A stretch of DNA of 64,000 nt from Gemmatimonadaceae bacterium (GTDB lineage: Bacteria > Gemmatimonadota > Gemmatimonadetes > Gemmatimonadales > Gemmatimonadaceae): positions 1-64,000 of the forward strand of contig JADGQU010000001.1 in assembly GCA_017881545.1 (NCBI GenBank), read 5' to 3'. Below, piece after piece: positions 7,454 to 15,980 of this stretch; the first letter of the stretch is position 1; each line of letters begins with the position of its first letter. A program made the translations under genes and the position numbers. Below the pieces are notes generated by a model. That model was not told the origin of the DNA, did not search any database, and worked only from the letters and a program-made list of their open reading frames with translations.

Positions 7454-8884
7454 ATGTCGGATCACACAACGCACAAACTGTGGGGAGGACGCTTCTCGAC
7501 CCCCACCGCGGCCGCCCTGGAGGCGCTCAACCGCTCAATCGGTACCGATTATCGCCTTTGGCCGTTCGATATCAATCTATCTCAGACCTGGGCGGTGGCT
7601 CTCTGGGGAGCGGGAGTCCTGACACTCGAGGAGAGCAAGAAAATCGAGCGCGGCCTCGCTCTGGTCGGCCAGAAGCTGGCGGCTGGTGCGCAATCGCTTC
7701 CGTCCGATGAAGACGTGCACACTCTCATCGACCGGATGCTTCACGACGAAATCGGCGACGTAGCCTCGAAGCTCCATACTGGTCGCAGCCGGAACGACCA
7801 GGTCGCTACCGCGACCCGCCTCTGGTCGATGGACGTGTGCACGAAGCTCGATGTCGCCGTCCGCGCGCTTCAGCAGGTAATGTTCGACCACGCCGCGACG
7901 CTCGGCGACGTATTGATGCCGGCGTACACTCATCTCCAGCGCGCCCAACCCGTGTCCGCGGCGCACTGGATGCTGTCGCACTTCTGGCCGCTGGAGCGCG
8001 ATCGCGCGCGGATTGTTTCGGCCTCACGTGCCGCGGCGGTGCTTCCACTCGGCTCGGGGGCGATTGCTGGATGCGCGTTCCCAATCTCGCGAGTTCTTCT
8101 CCAGGGTAGCCTCGGCTTCAGCTCCGTATCGCAGAACAGCATCGACGCCGTTGGCGACAGAGATTTTGTGGCGGAGTTGCTGTTCACCGTGGCGATGACG
8201 GCAACGCATCTCTCGCGACTCGCCGAGGATCTGATCATTTACGGCTCGAGCGAGTTCGGATTCGTTCAGTTCGGTGATGCGTTCACGACGGGCTCGAGCA
8301 TGATGCCGCAAAAGCGCAATCCCGATGCGCTCGAACTCGCGCGCGGATCTGGCGCCCGTGCCATCGGAGATCTGACGACACTACTGACGACGCTCAAGGG
8401 ATTGCCCAGTGGCTACAACAAGGATCTGCAGGACGACAAGCGCGTGTTGTTCGACGCCGTTGACACGATTCTACTCGTTCTCCCGGCTGTGGCAGGCGCA
8501 CTCCAGGAGATTCGCTTCAACAACAGGCGAATGCGTGCCGCTCTCTCGAGCAGCATGATGGCGACCGATCTCGCCGACTATCTGGTAGAGAAGGGAGCCA
8601 CTTTTCGCGAAGCTCATACCGCGATTGGGTCGCTGATCCGCGAGAGCGAGCGTGAGGACTGTGAGCTGGACGCATTGCCCATCACGTCATTCAAGGCTGC
8701 GCATTCACTGTTCGGCGACGACGTTTTCGATTGGCTCGAGCCCGCGCGCTCCGTGGCGCGTCGCGACGTTCCCGGCGGCACAGGCCCGAATGCTGTCAAC
8801 GCGCAACTCCGCTCCGCGAAGGAAGCGCTCCGGCCCGTGGCAGATGCGGCGCGCGGCAACGAGTTGGTTCTTCGCGCGGTGTAA
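7454..8884 (+). CDS. argH: Argininosuccinate lyase
   Basis: The protein (476 aa) cleaves argininosuccinate to arginine and fumarate. KLWGGRFS is the family N-terminus, HTGRSRNDQVAT binds substrate, THLQRAQPV holds the catalytic base region, and GSSMMPQKRNPD is the fumarase/aspartase superfamily signature with the catalytic Ser. A strong ribosome-binding site TAAGGAGA precedes the ATG by 5 nt. It ends the argG-argH unit and is followed by a long perfect terminator. Confidence 0.97.
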   Translation: MSDHTTHKLWGGRFSTPTAAALEALNRSIGTDYRLWPFDINLSQTWAVALWGAGVLTLEESKKIERGLALVGQKLAAGAQSLPSDEDVHTLIDRMLHDEIGDVASKLHTGRSRNDQVATATRLWSMDVCTKLDVAVRALQQVMFDHAATLGDVLMPAYTHLQRAQPVSAAHWMLSHFWPLERDRARIVSASRAAAVLPLGSGAIAGCAFPISRVLLQGSLGFSSVSQNSIDAVGDRDFVAELLFTVAMTATHLSRLAEDLIIYGSSEFGFVQFGDAFTTGSSMMPQKRNPDALELARGSGARAIGDLTTLLTTLKGLPSGYNKDLQDDKRVLFDAVDTILLVLPAVAGALQEIRFNNRRMRAALSSSMMATDLADYLVEKGATFREAHTAIGSLIRESEREDCELDALPITSFKAAHSLFGDDVFDWLEPARSVARRDVPGGTGPNAVNAQLRSAKEALRPVADAARGNELVLRAV

Positions 8885-8900
8885 CGCATCGTCCGGAATA

Positions 8901-8939
8901 GAAGAAAGGGGGCGCATGATGAATGCGCCCCCTTTCTTC
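8901..8939. terminator. Bidirectional intrinsic terminator after argH
   Basis: A perfect 17-bp stem (GAAGAAAGGGGGCGCAT with its complement) closes on the 5-nt loop GATGA. The arms end in A-rich and T-rich tracts on the two sides, so the hairpin can stop argG-argH from the left and the convergent barrel gene from the right. Confidence 0.9.
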
Positions 8940-8956
8940 TTGTCCTCCACAGCCTC

Positions 8957-9505
8957 TTAGAACATCAAGCCGAAAGTGATCGGGACGAATTGAAACACGC
9001 CACCCTTGGCGGCGTTTCGTGAAATGGTGTGATATCGGGATTCCAGGAATGTCGCGAAAGGGCCAAAGCCAAACGTGGCTCCTGCTCCAGCGTTGAAGCC
9101 GAAATTGTTCTGCGATTTTGCGTTGGGTTCCACTTTTGAGTTGTAGAGCCCTCCGCCCGCGAATATGTAGGGCTTCCCACTCGTTCCTGGAAACGCAAAA
9201 ACCAGGTTTGCGAGCACCCCCATCACGCGAAAGTTCGAAGTGCTCACGCGGCTTCCTGGTGCCGGAACCACATCGGCACCACGCACAAGGTTATTGTAGA
9301 TCGCATCAAGCCGAACCCCTATCGGTGATTCCGCTGCTCCGAGGGCGAGCGCTACCATAGCGCTCGAACCCGTGTTCTGAGCATCTGCAAGCTTGCCCAC
9401 CGGGATGGCGACTCCGCCGCCCAGAGCAACCGCGTATCCCTTTTGCCCGAATGCTGCCGACGAAGCGACAAGCAAGAAGGGTAGGACTCGAAGGAGCTGC
9501 TTCAT
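8957..9505 (-). CDS. Outer-membrane beta-barrel family protein
   Basis: The chosen ATG at 9505 gives a clean signal peptide (MKQLLRVLPFLLVASSAAFG) and a mature protein of about 160 residues. It is built of alternating short beta strands rich in Gly, Phe and Val, with repeats such as AVALGGGVAIPVGKL, LVFAFPGTSGKPYIFAGGG and GFGPFATFLESRYH, ending in Phe (FVPITFGLMF). A C-terminal aromatic residue and 8-strand periodicity fit small OmpA/OmpX/opacity-type barrels. Function is unknown. It is a single gene, convergent to argH. Confidence 0.75.
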   Translation of the reverse strand: MKQLLRVLPFLLVASSAAFGQKGYAVALGGGVAIPVGKLADAQNTGSSAMVALALGAAESPIGVRLDAIYNNLVRGADVVPAPGSRVSTSNFRVMGVLANLVFAFPGTSGKPYIFAGGGLYNSKVEPNAKSQNNFGFNAGAGATFGFGPFATFLESRYHTISRNAAKGGVFQFVPITFGLMF

Positions 9506-9605
9506 ACTGTTTCGGAAGGTTGTTGTAAGCGGCAAGGATCGAGAGAGACAGAGAGAGCGGCAATATAATGATGTAGACATTCACGGTAAGCGGGCATCGT
9601 GTTTG

Positions 9606-9639
9606 CATTAAATATCCTTTTCAATTAGGATATTTAATG
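9606..9639. promoter_or_regulatory. 12-bp perfect inverted repeat over the start of the HTH/AT-hook gene
   Basis: Arms CATTAAATATCC and GGATATTTAATG are separated by the 10 nt TTTTCAATTA. The right arm ends exactly with the ATG of the downstream gene. With arms one DNA turn apart and AT-rich sequence, it looks like an operator for a dimeric protein, possibly the product itself; as RNA it could also mask the start codon. Confidence 0.7.
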
Positions 9640-10029
9640 GCACGCGCCTACACCATTGCCACAGCTGCACTTACGTTGAGTCGGCCAGTAAAGTGGCTCG
9701 ACAATACACTTTCCCACATCAGGGTTTCGGGGGTCCAGCAGAAGAGACAAGGCGTAGCCCGTCGCATCTCTATCGATGGACTGCAGACCTTGTCGATTGC
9801 CACCTTGCTCATCAACGACCTTGGAATCCCGCTGGCAGGCGCGATCGAAATAGCGGGAAAGCTGGCCAGCAGCGGTGGCCAGTACACGACTCCCGAGGGA
9901 TTAACTCTCCAGTTGAATCTGGAGAAAGTCAGAGGCGACCTGCTCGAACGCCTGGAGAACGCTGTCGAGATCGCGCCGGCTCCAAAACGCGGTCGTCCCC
10001 CGAAAACCAAAACGGGGCGCCTCGACTGA
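9637..10029 (+). CDS. Small putative DNA-binding protein (MerR-like HTH plus AT-hook tail)
   Basis: The 130-residue protein starts MARAYTIATAALTLSRPVKWLDNTL, which has the layout of a MerR/excisionase-type HTH, followed by a basic wing (QQKRQGVARRIS). A helical region, LLINDLGIPLAGAIEIAGKL, could dimerise. The tail KRGRPPKTKTGR is an AT-hook (RGRP core). I do not know a named family with a proven role. There is no leader with a ribosome-binding site; the ATG is part of a long inverted repeat, so translation may be leaderless or controlled. Autoregulation is inference from the repeat's position. Confidence 0.65.
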   Translation: MARAYTIATAALTLSRPVKWLDNTLSHIRVSGVQQKRQGVARRISIDGLQTLSIATLLINDLGIPLAGAIEIAGKLASSGGQYTTPEGLTLQLNLEKVRGDLLERLENAVEIAPAPKRGRPPKTKTGRLD

Positions 10030-10038
10030 GACGCCCCG
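10013..10038. terminator. GC-rich hairpin between convergent genes
   Basis: CGGGGCG-C-CTC and GAG-A-CGCCCCG pair around GACT with one mismatch. The hairpin overlaps the stop codon of the HTH gene and faces the 3' end of the cold-shock gene. There is no clear T tract, so termination strength is uncertain. Confidence 0.45.
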
Positions 10039-10067
10039 CCAGATTGTGCCAGTGAAGCGGACGCGGC

Positions 10068-10277
10068 TTAAGAAGCCTTCGTCACGTTCTCGGCAGCTGG
10101 ACCCTTCTGACCTTCGACAATGTCGAACTCCACAGCATCACCTTCCGCAAGGGACTTGAAGCCCGAGCCAGAGATTGCGCTGTAGTGAACGAAGCAATCC
10201 TTCTGCCCGTTGTCAGGTGTGATGAATCCAAAGCCCTTCGCGTCATTGAACCACTTCACTTTGCCGGTCGTACGCAT
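10068..10277 (-). CDS. Cold-shock-domain protein
   Basis: The whole 69-residue protein is one cold-shock domain. [16 protein letters not shown] is RNP1, and CFVHYSAI is RNP2. The [22 protein letters not shown] strand pair completes the OB fold. It binds single-stranded RNA or DNA and melts structures during cold or growth transitions. It stands alone; about 200 nt before its start hold no supported gene and may contain a long structured 5' leader, as is common for cold-shock genes. Confidence 0.95.
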   Translation of the reverse strand: MRTTGKVKWFNDAKGFGFITPDNGQKDCFVHYSAISGSGFKSLAEGDAVEFDIVEGQKGPAAENVTKAS

Positions 10278-10478
10278 TCCCTACTCCTGGAAAATTGTGT
10301 CTTGGGGAGCTGAAACACGCCCGACCCTCGACAATCTGATACGCGGGTCTCTATAACCCCGCATTGGACTTGAGCGCGTGGCAAGAGCTTTCACCCCTGT
10401 CATGGCTCGACTTGGCGGAAAAATAGCAAGGACCGGCTGAGCAGACAATAGAGAATTCAGAGCCTGTCCCACGCCACC

Positions 10479-10922
10479 TCAGAGCCCTGTCCTGTGTACC
10501 CCTGTTACGAAATACTCGGTTTCACCAAAACATGAAGTCGGCACGCCCCGGTGTTGCTCATAGGTCAGCGACACTTGTTTGCCGGCATTTTGCTCGATCA
10601 CATGCGCGACGGAGTCGCTCCGGACGGTAAAAGTGAAGATTTGAGGCATCGTCCCAGGCAGGTTTGCCATAGCCAGCTCGCCTTCCCAGGTCTTACAGAG
10701 CCACCCCTTCTTGGAAATCTTCTGGATGTAGCCGGCACGTTCGCCCATCGCATAGGTGTAGCCGAGCGCTGTCCAGATCCAGAGCGCGCCGACGACCACG
10801 GGAACGAGAAGAAGGATGAGCAGCGCAATCAGAGCCTTGTTTCGCACCTTTCTTACGAGGGTGGGGGCAGTCGGGGTCTCCGGGGCCTCCTCGGTCTCCG
10901 TGGTTTCCGGGGTATCAGCCAT
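10479..10922 (-). CDS. Single-span membrane protein of unknown function
   Basis: The 147-residue product has an acidic, Pro/Thr/Glu-rich N-terminus of about 22 residues and a short basic stretch (RKVRNK). One strong membrane helix (ALIALLILLLVPVVVGALWIWTALGY) follows, then an extracytoplasmic domain of about 90 residues with two Cys (GWLCKTWEG and PTSCFGETE) that could form a disulfide. The domain reads as beta-rich (IFTFTVRSDSV, KQVSLTYEQHRG). I do not recognise a named function. It is divergent from ispG, with 34 nt between the starts. Confidence 0.7.
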   Translation of the reverse strand: MADTPETTETEEAPETPTAPTLVRKVRNKALIALLILLLVPVVVGALWIWTALGYTYAMGERAGYIQKISKKGWLCKTWEGELAMANLPGTMPQIFTFTVRSDSVAHVIEQNAGKQVSLTYEQHRGVPTSCFGETEYFVTGVHRTGL

Positions 10923-10956
10923 CCAAGCTCCGTAGAAGAGATGCGCGCGCAGCTTT

Positions 10957-12246
10957 ATGCAACGCTCGCGAGAGGGAATTAGCTTTCAAATTCAACACAC
11001 GCAAGAACCGTTGACCACTATCGCGCGCAGAAAGACCGCGACTGCCATCGTAGGTGGCGTACCCGTTGGGTCGGCCCATCCTATCGTCGTGCAGTCCATG
11101 ACAAATACCGACACGGGCGACGCCTTCGGTACGGCACTCCAGGTGGCGGAGCTGGCGCGCGCGGGGAGCCGCCTGGTCCGTGTGACTGTTAACAACGACG
11201 AGGCTGCCCAAGCGCTGCCCGAGATCGCGAGCAGGCTCGCTGACATGGGCGTTTCGGTTCCAATCATCGGGGATTTCCACTACAACGGTCACTTGCTGCT
11301 TGCGAAGTACCCCGCGGCAGCAAAGATACTCGCCAAATACCGAATCAACCCGGGCAATGTAGGTGGAAAGCGCCGCGACGAGAATTTCCGAACGATCATC
11401 CAGATCGCGCTCGACAATGAAAAGCCGGTCAGGATCGGTGTGAACTGGGGCTCGCTCGATCAGGATCTTCTCACGACGCTGATGGACGACAATGCGGGCA
11501 GCGCCGAGCCGCGTGACGCGAAAGAAGTCTACATTGAGGCCATGATTCAGAGCGCGCTGCGCTCGGCATTCATCGCCGAAGAGATGGGACTCGGCCATGA
11601 CCGCATCATCATTTCGGCGAAAGTGTCGGGCGTTCAGGATCTCCTGGAAGTCTACCGGCAGCTTGCGGCACGATGCGACTACCCACTGCATCTCGGTCTC
11701 ACCGAGGCAGGACTCGGCTCGAAGGGGATCATCGCCAGCACGGCGGCATTGTCGATCCTGCTATCGGAGGGTATTGGAGACACGATTCGCGTGTCCCTTA
11801 CACCTCGCCCCGGCGGGGATCGGACCGAAGAGGTCAATGTCGCCCAACAGATACTTCAGTCACTCGAGCTACAGAGCTTCAATCCGCAGGTTACCGCGTG
11901 TCCAGGGTGCGGCCGCACTACGTCGACCTTCTTCCAGCACATGGCGGAAGACATCCAGACCTACTTGCGGGACCAAATGCCAGCGTGGCGCGAGCGGTAT
12001 CCCGGCGTAATAGAAATGAAGGTCGCAGTGATGGGCTGCATCGTTAACGGGCCGGGAGAATCGAAGCACGCGAATATCGGCATCTCACTCCCCGGAACTT
12101 CCGAGGAGCCGAGGGCGCCGGTGTACGTCGACGGCAAGCTGATGGTCACCCTCAAAGGCAACGCGATCGTTCCGGAGTTTTTGAGGATACTCGAGGAATA
12201 CGTCGAGAAGACCTACGGTGCGGGGGCTGTGGCTACGCTCAGCTAG
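10957..12246 (+). CDS. ispG: 4-hydroxy-3-methylbut-2-en-1-yl diphosphate synthase
   Basis: IspG (GcpE) catalyses the second-to-last step of the MEP isoprenoid pathway with a 4Fe-4S cluster. The N-terminal TIM-barrel half includes [22 protein letters not shown] and YRINPGNVG. The C-terminal cluster domain shows [14 protein letters not shown] and [18 protein letters not shown], giving three Cys plus the conserved Glu ligand. The 429-residue length fits the bacterial two-domain form. The first about 18 residues are not typical, and a TTG at 11011 is an alternative start. Its only MEP neighbour in the window is itself. Confidence 0.95.
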   Translation: MQRSREGISFQIQHTQEPLTTIARRKTATAIVGGVPVGSAHPIVVQSMTNTDTGDAFGTALQVAELARAGSRLVRVTVNNDEAAQALPEIASRLADMGVSVPIIGDFHYNGHLLLAKYPAAAKILAKYRINPGNVGGKRRDENFRTIIQIALDNEKPVRIGVNWGSLDQDLLTTLMDDNAGSAEPRDAKEVYIEAMIQSALRSAFIAEEMGLGHDRIIISAKVSGVQDLLEVYRQLAARCDYPLHLGLTEAGLGSKGIIASTAALSILLSEGIGDTIRVSLTPRPGGDRTEEVNVAQQILQSLELQSFNPQVTACPGCGRTTSTFFQHMAEDIQTYLRDQMPAWRERYPGVIEMKVAVMGCIVNGPGESKHANIGISLPGTSEEPRAPVYVDGKLMVTLKGNAIVPEFLRILEEYVEKTYGAGAVATLS

Positions 12247-12255
12247 CGCTTGCTT

Positions 12256-12864
12256 TCAGCCGGCGAGGTTTTGGAGCTCGCCGGAAACGTTATCAAGCTC
12301 CTCCATGATCGGAGCATTGAATCCTAGCTCACGAAGTCTTTCGTAGACCTGCCGATACCAGCGGCCTGTTCCAGCTCTGCCCCCGCCAAAACGGCTCCAG
12401 ATCGTCTCGTTATCTACTGTTCTCCGCAAATCCGAAATAATCGACGACGCGTTGTGAATCTTGTCGGCGGCGGAGACCCAGCGCGCTTCTTCACTCGCTC
12501 CGGACAGCCGCTCGAGATAGTCTGCCTTGCGGTCATCGCCAGAGAGCTCCACTCCGTCGTCGTCTTGCTTGCGGTAGGTAACGGCCAGGACAGTGTCCAG
12601 GACCTTCGCTCCGAATTTGTCGCCGATTCGCTGCTCGAGCATCTCCCGCGTATAACCCTCTCTAACGCAGTCCTCGATCACATCGTGCAGGATTCCCGAG
12701 ACGACCGTATCGTTGTCGCAGGCGTAACGGGTGAGAATCACCGCCACGTTCGCGGGGTGCGTGAGGTAGGGAAGCTTGGTTCCCTTTCGCACCTGGCGGT
12801 CGTGATGCTTGGCCGCAAATGCGAGTGCGTGATTGATCTTGTCGGAGTAGCCGGTAACTGTCAT
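12256..12864 (-). CDS. HD-domain hydrolase (RelA/SpoT hydrolase-like, MESH1 type)
   Basis: The 202-residue protein is a stand-alone HD domain like the hydrolase half of SpoT. HHDRQVRKGTKLPYLTHPANVAVIL is split by the first metal His, ILHDVIEDCVREGYT contains the HD pair and the ED motif, and ADKIHNASSI carries the last metal Asp. The family (MESH1/HDDC3) removes pyrophosphate from (p)ppGpp or phosphate from NADPH. No synthetase domain is present. Its ATG overlaps the fRMsr stop by 4 nt, so the pair may be expressed together in stress. Confidence 0.82.
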   Translation of the reverse strand: MTVTGYSDKINHALAFAAKHHDRQVRKGTKLPYLTHPANVAVILTRYACDNDTVVSGILHDVIEDCVREGYTREMLEQRIGDKFGAKVLDTVLAVTYRKQDDDGVELSGDDRKADYLERLSGASEEARWVSAADKIHNASSIISDLRRTVDNETIWSRFGGGRAGTGRWYRQVYERLRELGFNAPIMEELDNVSGELQNLAG

Positions 12865-13355
12865 TGCTTCGTTGCCGCGAACCAGGATACGAGTCGTTCG
12901 AGCCCCTGCTGATCTTCTGCTCTGAACGCATCAACTCGTTCAGAATCTACGTCGAAAACTGCTATTAGATCACCCTGTCGATCGAGAACGGGAACGACAA
13001 TCTCGGACCGGGATCGCGCATCACAGGTGATGTGGCCGGGAAATTTTTCGACATCCGGCACGATTACAGTTCTCTTTTCAGCCGCGGCTGTCCCGCACAC
13101 ACCACGGCCAAACGCGATATCCAGGCAGCCGAGGCTTCCCTGATACGGCCCAACTCGGAGCAGCTTTCCCGGGACCACGACACGGTAGAAACCCGTCCAC
13201 AGATGGCCGAATGCGTGATGCACCAGAGTCGCGATAGTGGCCATCGCCGCGACATTGTCGTCGACGCCCTCGAGAATGGCATCGCTGTGTCCCTTCAACT
13301 CGCCGTAGGCGCGAGCTTTCGGGACGTTTCTCAGATCAGGAATTGTTTCTGCCAT
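12861..13355 (-). CDS. msrC: Free methionine-(R)-sulfoxide reductase (GAF type)
   Basis: The 164-residue GAF-domain protein matches the fRMsr family (E. coli MsrC/YebR), which repairs free, not protein-bound, methionine-R-sulfoxide using thioredoxin. All three family Cys are present: QGSLGCLDI, GRGVCGTA and FPGHITCDARSRSEIVVP. A Trp/Tyr pair (WTGFYR) shapes the substrate cage. It overlaps the HD hydrolase and lies 6 nt after the Wzc-like gene, so the three likely share a transcript. Confidence 0.93.
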   Translation of the reverse strand: MAETIPDLRNVPKARAYGELKGHSDAILEGVDDNVAAMATIATLVHHAFGHLWTGFYRVVVPGKLLRVGPYQGSLGCLDIAFGRGVCGTAAAEKRTVIVPDVEKFPGHITCDARSRSEIVVPVLDRQGDLIAVFDVDSERVDAFRAEDQQGLERLVSWFAATKQ

Positions 13356-13361
13356 TCCGGG

Positions 13362-15086
13362 TTACCGCGCGGTCGCGAGCTCCGGCTGAAACGTCTCCGA
13401 CTGTCGTGTCGCACCGAGCATTTCCTCGCGCGTCTCGAGCTGCGGCATCTCCGCATCCCATAGCACAAGCCCGTGAACGCGCATATCGGCTCCGCGAAGA
13501 TTGTCCACAGATGTCTTGAGGACTCCGACTGTGGTGTGGGCGATTCGCGCGCAGAGGATCACGTCCGGAGCCGGGATGACGCTGCCGGCACTCCTCTGAA
13601 CGTAGCTCGTGGGAGCCGCTATGATGATGAAGTCATAGCGTCGCTGCATGCGAGCGAGCTCTTTACGCACTTCCTCGACGACGCTTGCCTCCGGAAGGCC
13701 GGAGCGTCGCGTACCGCTCGGAAGCACATCAAGCGGACGGTCACGGCCGATGGTCGTCGGAACGATTGCCTCCGGCCAGGTTGCGCTACCTGTGATGATT
13801 CCGGAAAGCCCTGGGTCTGGTTGGATGCGCAGCACGCTTGCAACACTGCATGTGGTCGGATCAACGTCGACGAGCAGGGTGCTCCGCGCTTCGTACGCCG
13901 CGGATGCAGCCAGGTTCGCCGCGACTGTCGCGACGATACCAGGATCGTCGCCGGTAATGGTCACGATCGGCACGCTCGCCTCAACCGATGCGATATGTAG
14001 GTACAGAGTTCTATAGCTCTCCGAGACGACATCGATCAGCGGAGGTGCCTCGACATCCGCTTGTCGGCGACTTCTCTCCACGACGACTTCCGGCGGCTTG
14101 ATCACAGTCAGCACGCGTGCGCCGCTTATCTGCTCCGCCTCACGCTGGTCAGCGATGTGGGGGCGTTTAAGCTCTGTCCCGAACGATGCCGCAAATCCAA
14201 CCGCGAGCGCGAGCACAGCCGCGGCGGCGAGCATCGCCCAGGGTGGTGCCCCCACGTTGGCAAGCTCGCGGGCATGCGCAGATTCGCGATCAATGCGAGT
14301 GTTCTTCTGGTTTATCTGCTCCAGCTGCGCGGCTGCCGCCGTGTAGCTCTGCTGGGCTGTCGCACGCTGCGCTAGAAGCTTTGTCGTATCCACCGTAATG
14401 ATTGGCTTCACTACGGGAGCGGGGGTCGGGCGTATCAATGCGAGTTTTCCTCGCACCTCACCGCGCTTTGCGTCGGCGATTCCCTGAATTTGACGGCCAA
14501 TCGCATTTGCTCTCGACGTCAGCGATAGGTATACCGGATCTACTCCCCCTACGGCACCAAATGCATTTCGGTCGCGCTCGACATCCGCCAAAGAGTCGAG
14601 CAGCACACGCACTCTGGGATCAGCCGCTACCACGGGCGATGCGGCAAGCGCACGATAGGACGTGGGAAGGGGAGCGTTCTCGGTTCTATCGATCAAACGA
14701 TTGAGCGTTGCGAGCTCTGCGCTCAGAGAATCACGCTGCGCACGGACGGCGGGCGGGAACGTATCTATGACGGCCGCCGGAACTGGCATCAGGGCGAGGC
14801 GTGTTGCGTTCAACACGGAATCCGTACCGGTGAGCTCGGCCTGGTAACGGTCCCTCGCCGCGACGGTTGGCATGGAATCGGTTCGGGCCTCGATTTGTGC
14901 TGCTACGGCCAGTGCCTTACGCGAAGCATTTCTCGGAACGACGACGAATGCGATCAATGCCGCGATGAATACCACGCCCCCAACAATGCCGAACACAACT
15001 ACCCGGCGGAGCGCATTTCTGGCGCGGGCCGCCATCCAGAGGTAGGCAGAGCCACCGCTCATCCGTGCAATGCTATGAACGTTCAT
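13362..15086 (-). CDS. Wzz/Wzc-like membrane protein with degenerate tyrosine-kinase (pseudo-ATPase) domain
   Basis: The 574-residue protein has the BY-kinase layout. TM1 lies near residues 28-50, then comes a coiled-coil-rich periplasmic part to about 280, TM2 near 283-303, and a cytoplasmic MinD/CpsD-like domain. Key ATP motifs are lost. The Walker A reads TGDDPGIVATVAANLA without the GK(S/T) lysine, Walker A' is LLVDVDPTTC, and Walker B reads YDFIIIAAPTS with Ala in place of Asp. No C-terminal Tyr cluster is seen (tail ETFQPELATAR). It could be a structural co-polymerase or sensor rather than a kinase. No exopolysaccharide genes are nearby. Confidence 0.72.
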   Translation of the reverse strand: MNVHSIARMSGGSAYLWMAARARNALRRVVVFGIVGGVVFIAALIAFVVVPRNASRKALAVAAQIEARTDSMPTVAARDRYQAELTGTDSVLNATRLALMPVPAAVIDTFPPAVRAQRDSLSAELATLNRLIDRTENAPLPTSYRALAASPVVAADPRVRVLLDSLADVERDRNAFGAVGGVDPVYLSLTSRANAIGRQIQGIADAKRGEVRGKLALIRPTPAPVVKPIITVDTTKLLAQRATAQQSYTAAAAQLEQINQKNTRIDRESAHARELANVGAPPWAMLAAAAVLALAVGFAASFGTELKRPHIADQREAEQISGARVLTVIKPPEVVVERSRRQADVEAPPLIDVVSESYRTLYLHIASVEASVPIVTITGDDPGIVATVAANLAASAAYEARSTLLVDVDPTTCSVASVLRIQPDPGLSGIITGSATWPEAIVPTTIGRDRPLDVLPSGTRRSGLPEASVVEEVRKELARMQRRYDFIIIAAPTSYVQRSAGSVIPAPDVILCARIAHTTVGVLKTSVDNLRGADMRVHGLVLWDAEMPQLETREEMLGATRQSETFQPELATAR

Positions 15087-15219
15087 CCGTCAAAGATTCA
15101 CTGAGTATGGCGCGGGCGCGAGAGGTAATTTCCGAGGATGGGCATCCCGGCGCAAATCGACCAGGATCGCGCTTAATGCTGGTCAACAACGCAATCTAAG
15201 CGCCGCTTCGGCGGGCTGC

Positions 15220-15269
15220 GACGACAATAAAAAAACGGCGGAGCTGTTCGCCCCTCCGTTTTGGTCGTC
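15220..15269 (-). terminator. Intrinsic terminator of the plastocyanin gene
   Basis: GACGAC and GTCGTC form an outer stem and AAAACGG(C)GG with CC(T)CCGTTTT an inner one. Read on the minus strand, the inner hairpin is followed by TTTTTTTATT, a strong T tract. It lies 35 nt after the plastocyanin stop. Confidence 0.8.
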
Positions 15270-15304
15270 CAAGAGCCCATTAAACTGTGATGACTCCTCA
15301 GAAC

Positions 15305-15826
15305 CTATTGAACTGTGATGACGCCCTTCATGTTCAGAGCGAGGTGCGGCACACAGTGAAAGGGATACTGGCCGGGTTTGATGTTGCCGAACGAGACAGT
15401 GACTGACTCGCCGGGGTTCATCTTCATGTTGCTGGAGAGTTCACTCATCTTGTCCGTGCCCATGTTGGCATCGAGCTGTGCTTTGACGTCGGCCGGAACC
15501 GTGGCGGGATCGAATGCAACATTGTGTGGGCCGCCGGTCACGACGACGAACTTGATACCATCTCCCTGTTTGATGGTGACTTCGGCGGGATCGAACCGAT
15601 AGCCCTTCGCATCTCCCACCATGTTCACCGTCTTGGTTGCGCCGGTGATCGGAGCCATCGCGACAGCGCCGCCTGTTGTAGGGGTGGTCGTCGTCGCACC
15701 AGTGGTCGTTGTCGTCGAGCTCGTATCCACCGCAACGTGCGTCGTGTCAGCAGGCTTCTTTTCTCCGCCTGCGCAAGCGCCGAGCGTAATCACTCCAACT
15801 GCAACCGCGAATCCGTAGAACCGCAT
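15305..15826 (-). CDS. Plastocyanin-like cupredoxin lipoprotein
   Basis: The start at 15826 (MRFYGFAVAVGVITLGACAGG) gives a lipobox LGAC and follows a GGGAGG ribosome-binding site. A Thr-rich linker spans about residues 30-52. The cupredoxin domain carries all four type-1 copper ligands: His in GGPHNVAF and Cys, His, Met in FHCVPHLALNMKG (C-x2-H-x4-M, the plastocyanin spacing). It should be a small periplasmic electron carrier tethered to a membrane. The partner oxidase or reductase is not in the window. Confidence 0.93.
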   Translation of the reverse strand: MRFYGFAVAVGVITLGACAGGEKKPADTTHVAVDTSSTTTTTGATTTTPTTGGAVAMAPITGATKTVNMVGDAKGYRFDPAEVTIKQGDGIKFVVVTGGPHNVAFDPATVPADVKAQLDANMGTDKMSELSSNMKMNPGESVTVSFGNIKPGQYPFHCVPHLALNMKGVITVQ

Positions 15827-15980
15827 CTTTTCAGGCCTCCCAGAGCCGTACAGTAGTGCACTTGCAAGAGTAGTTTTTTTCACTTCACAGATTGTGAATT
15901 TATTCACAAGCTCGCTAACGTGCAATCAATTCAGCACCTTCGCCGTTGATGATTCATTCCATGATGCTGAGGCACGCCGT

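Noticed and set aside
10281..10472. 63-codon frame upstream of the cold-shock gene
   Set aside because: No family pattern; more likely part of the cold-shock mRNA leader.
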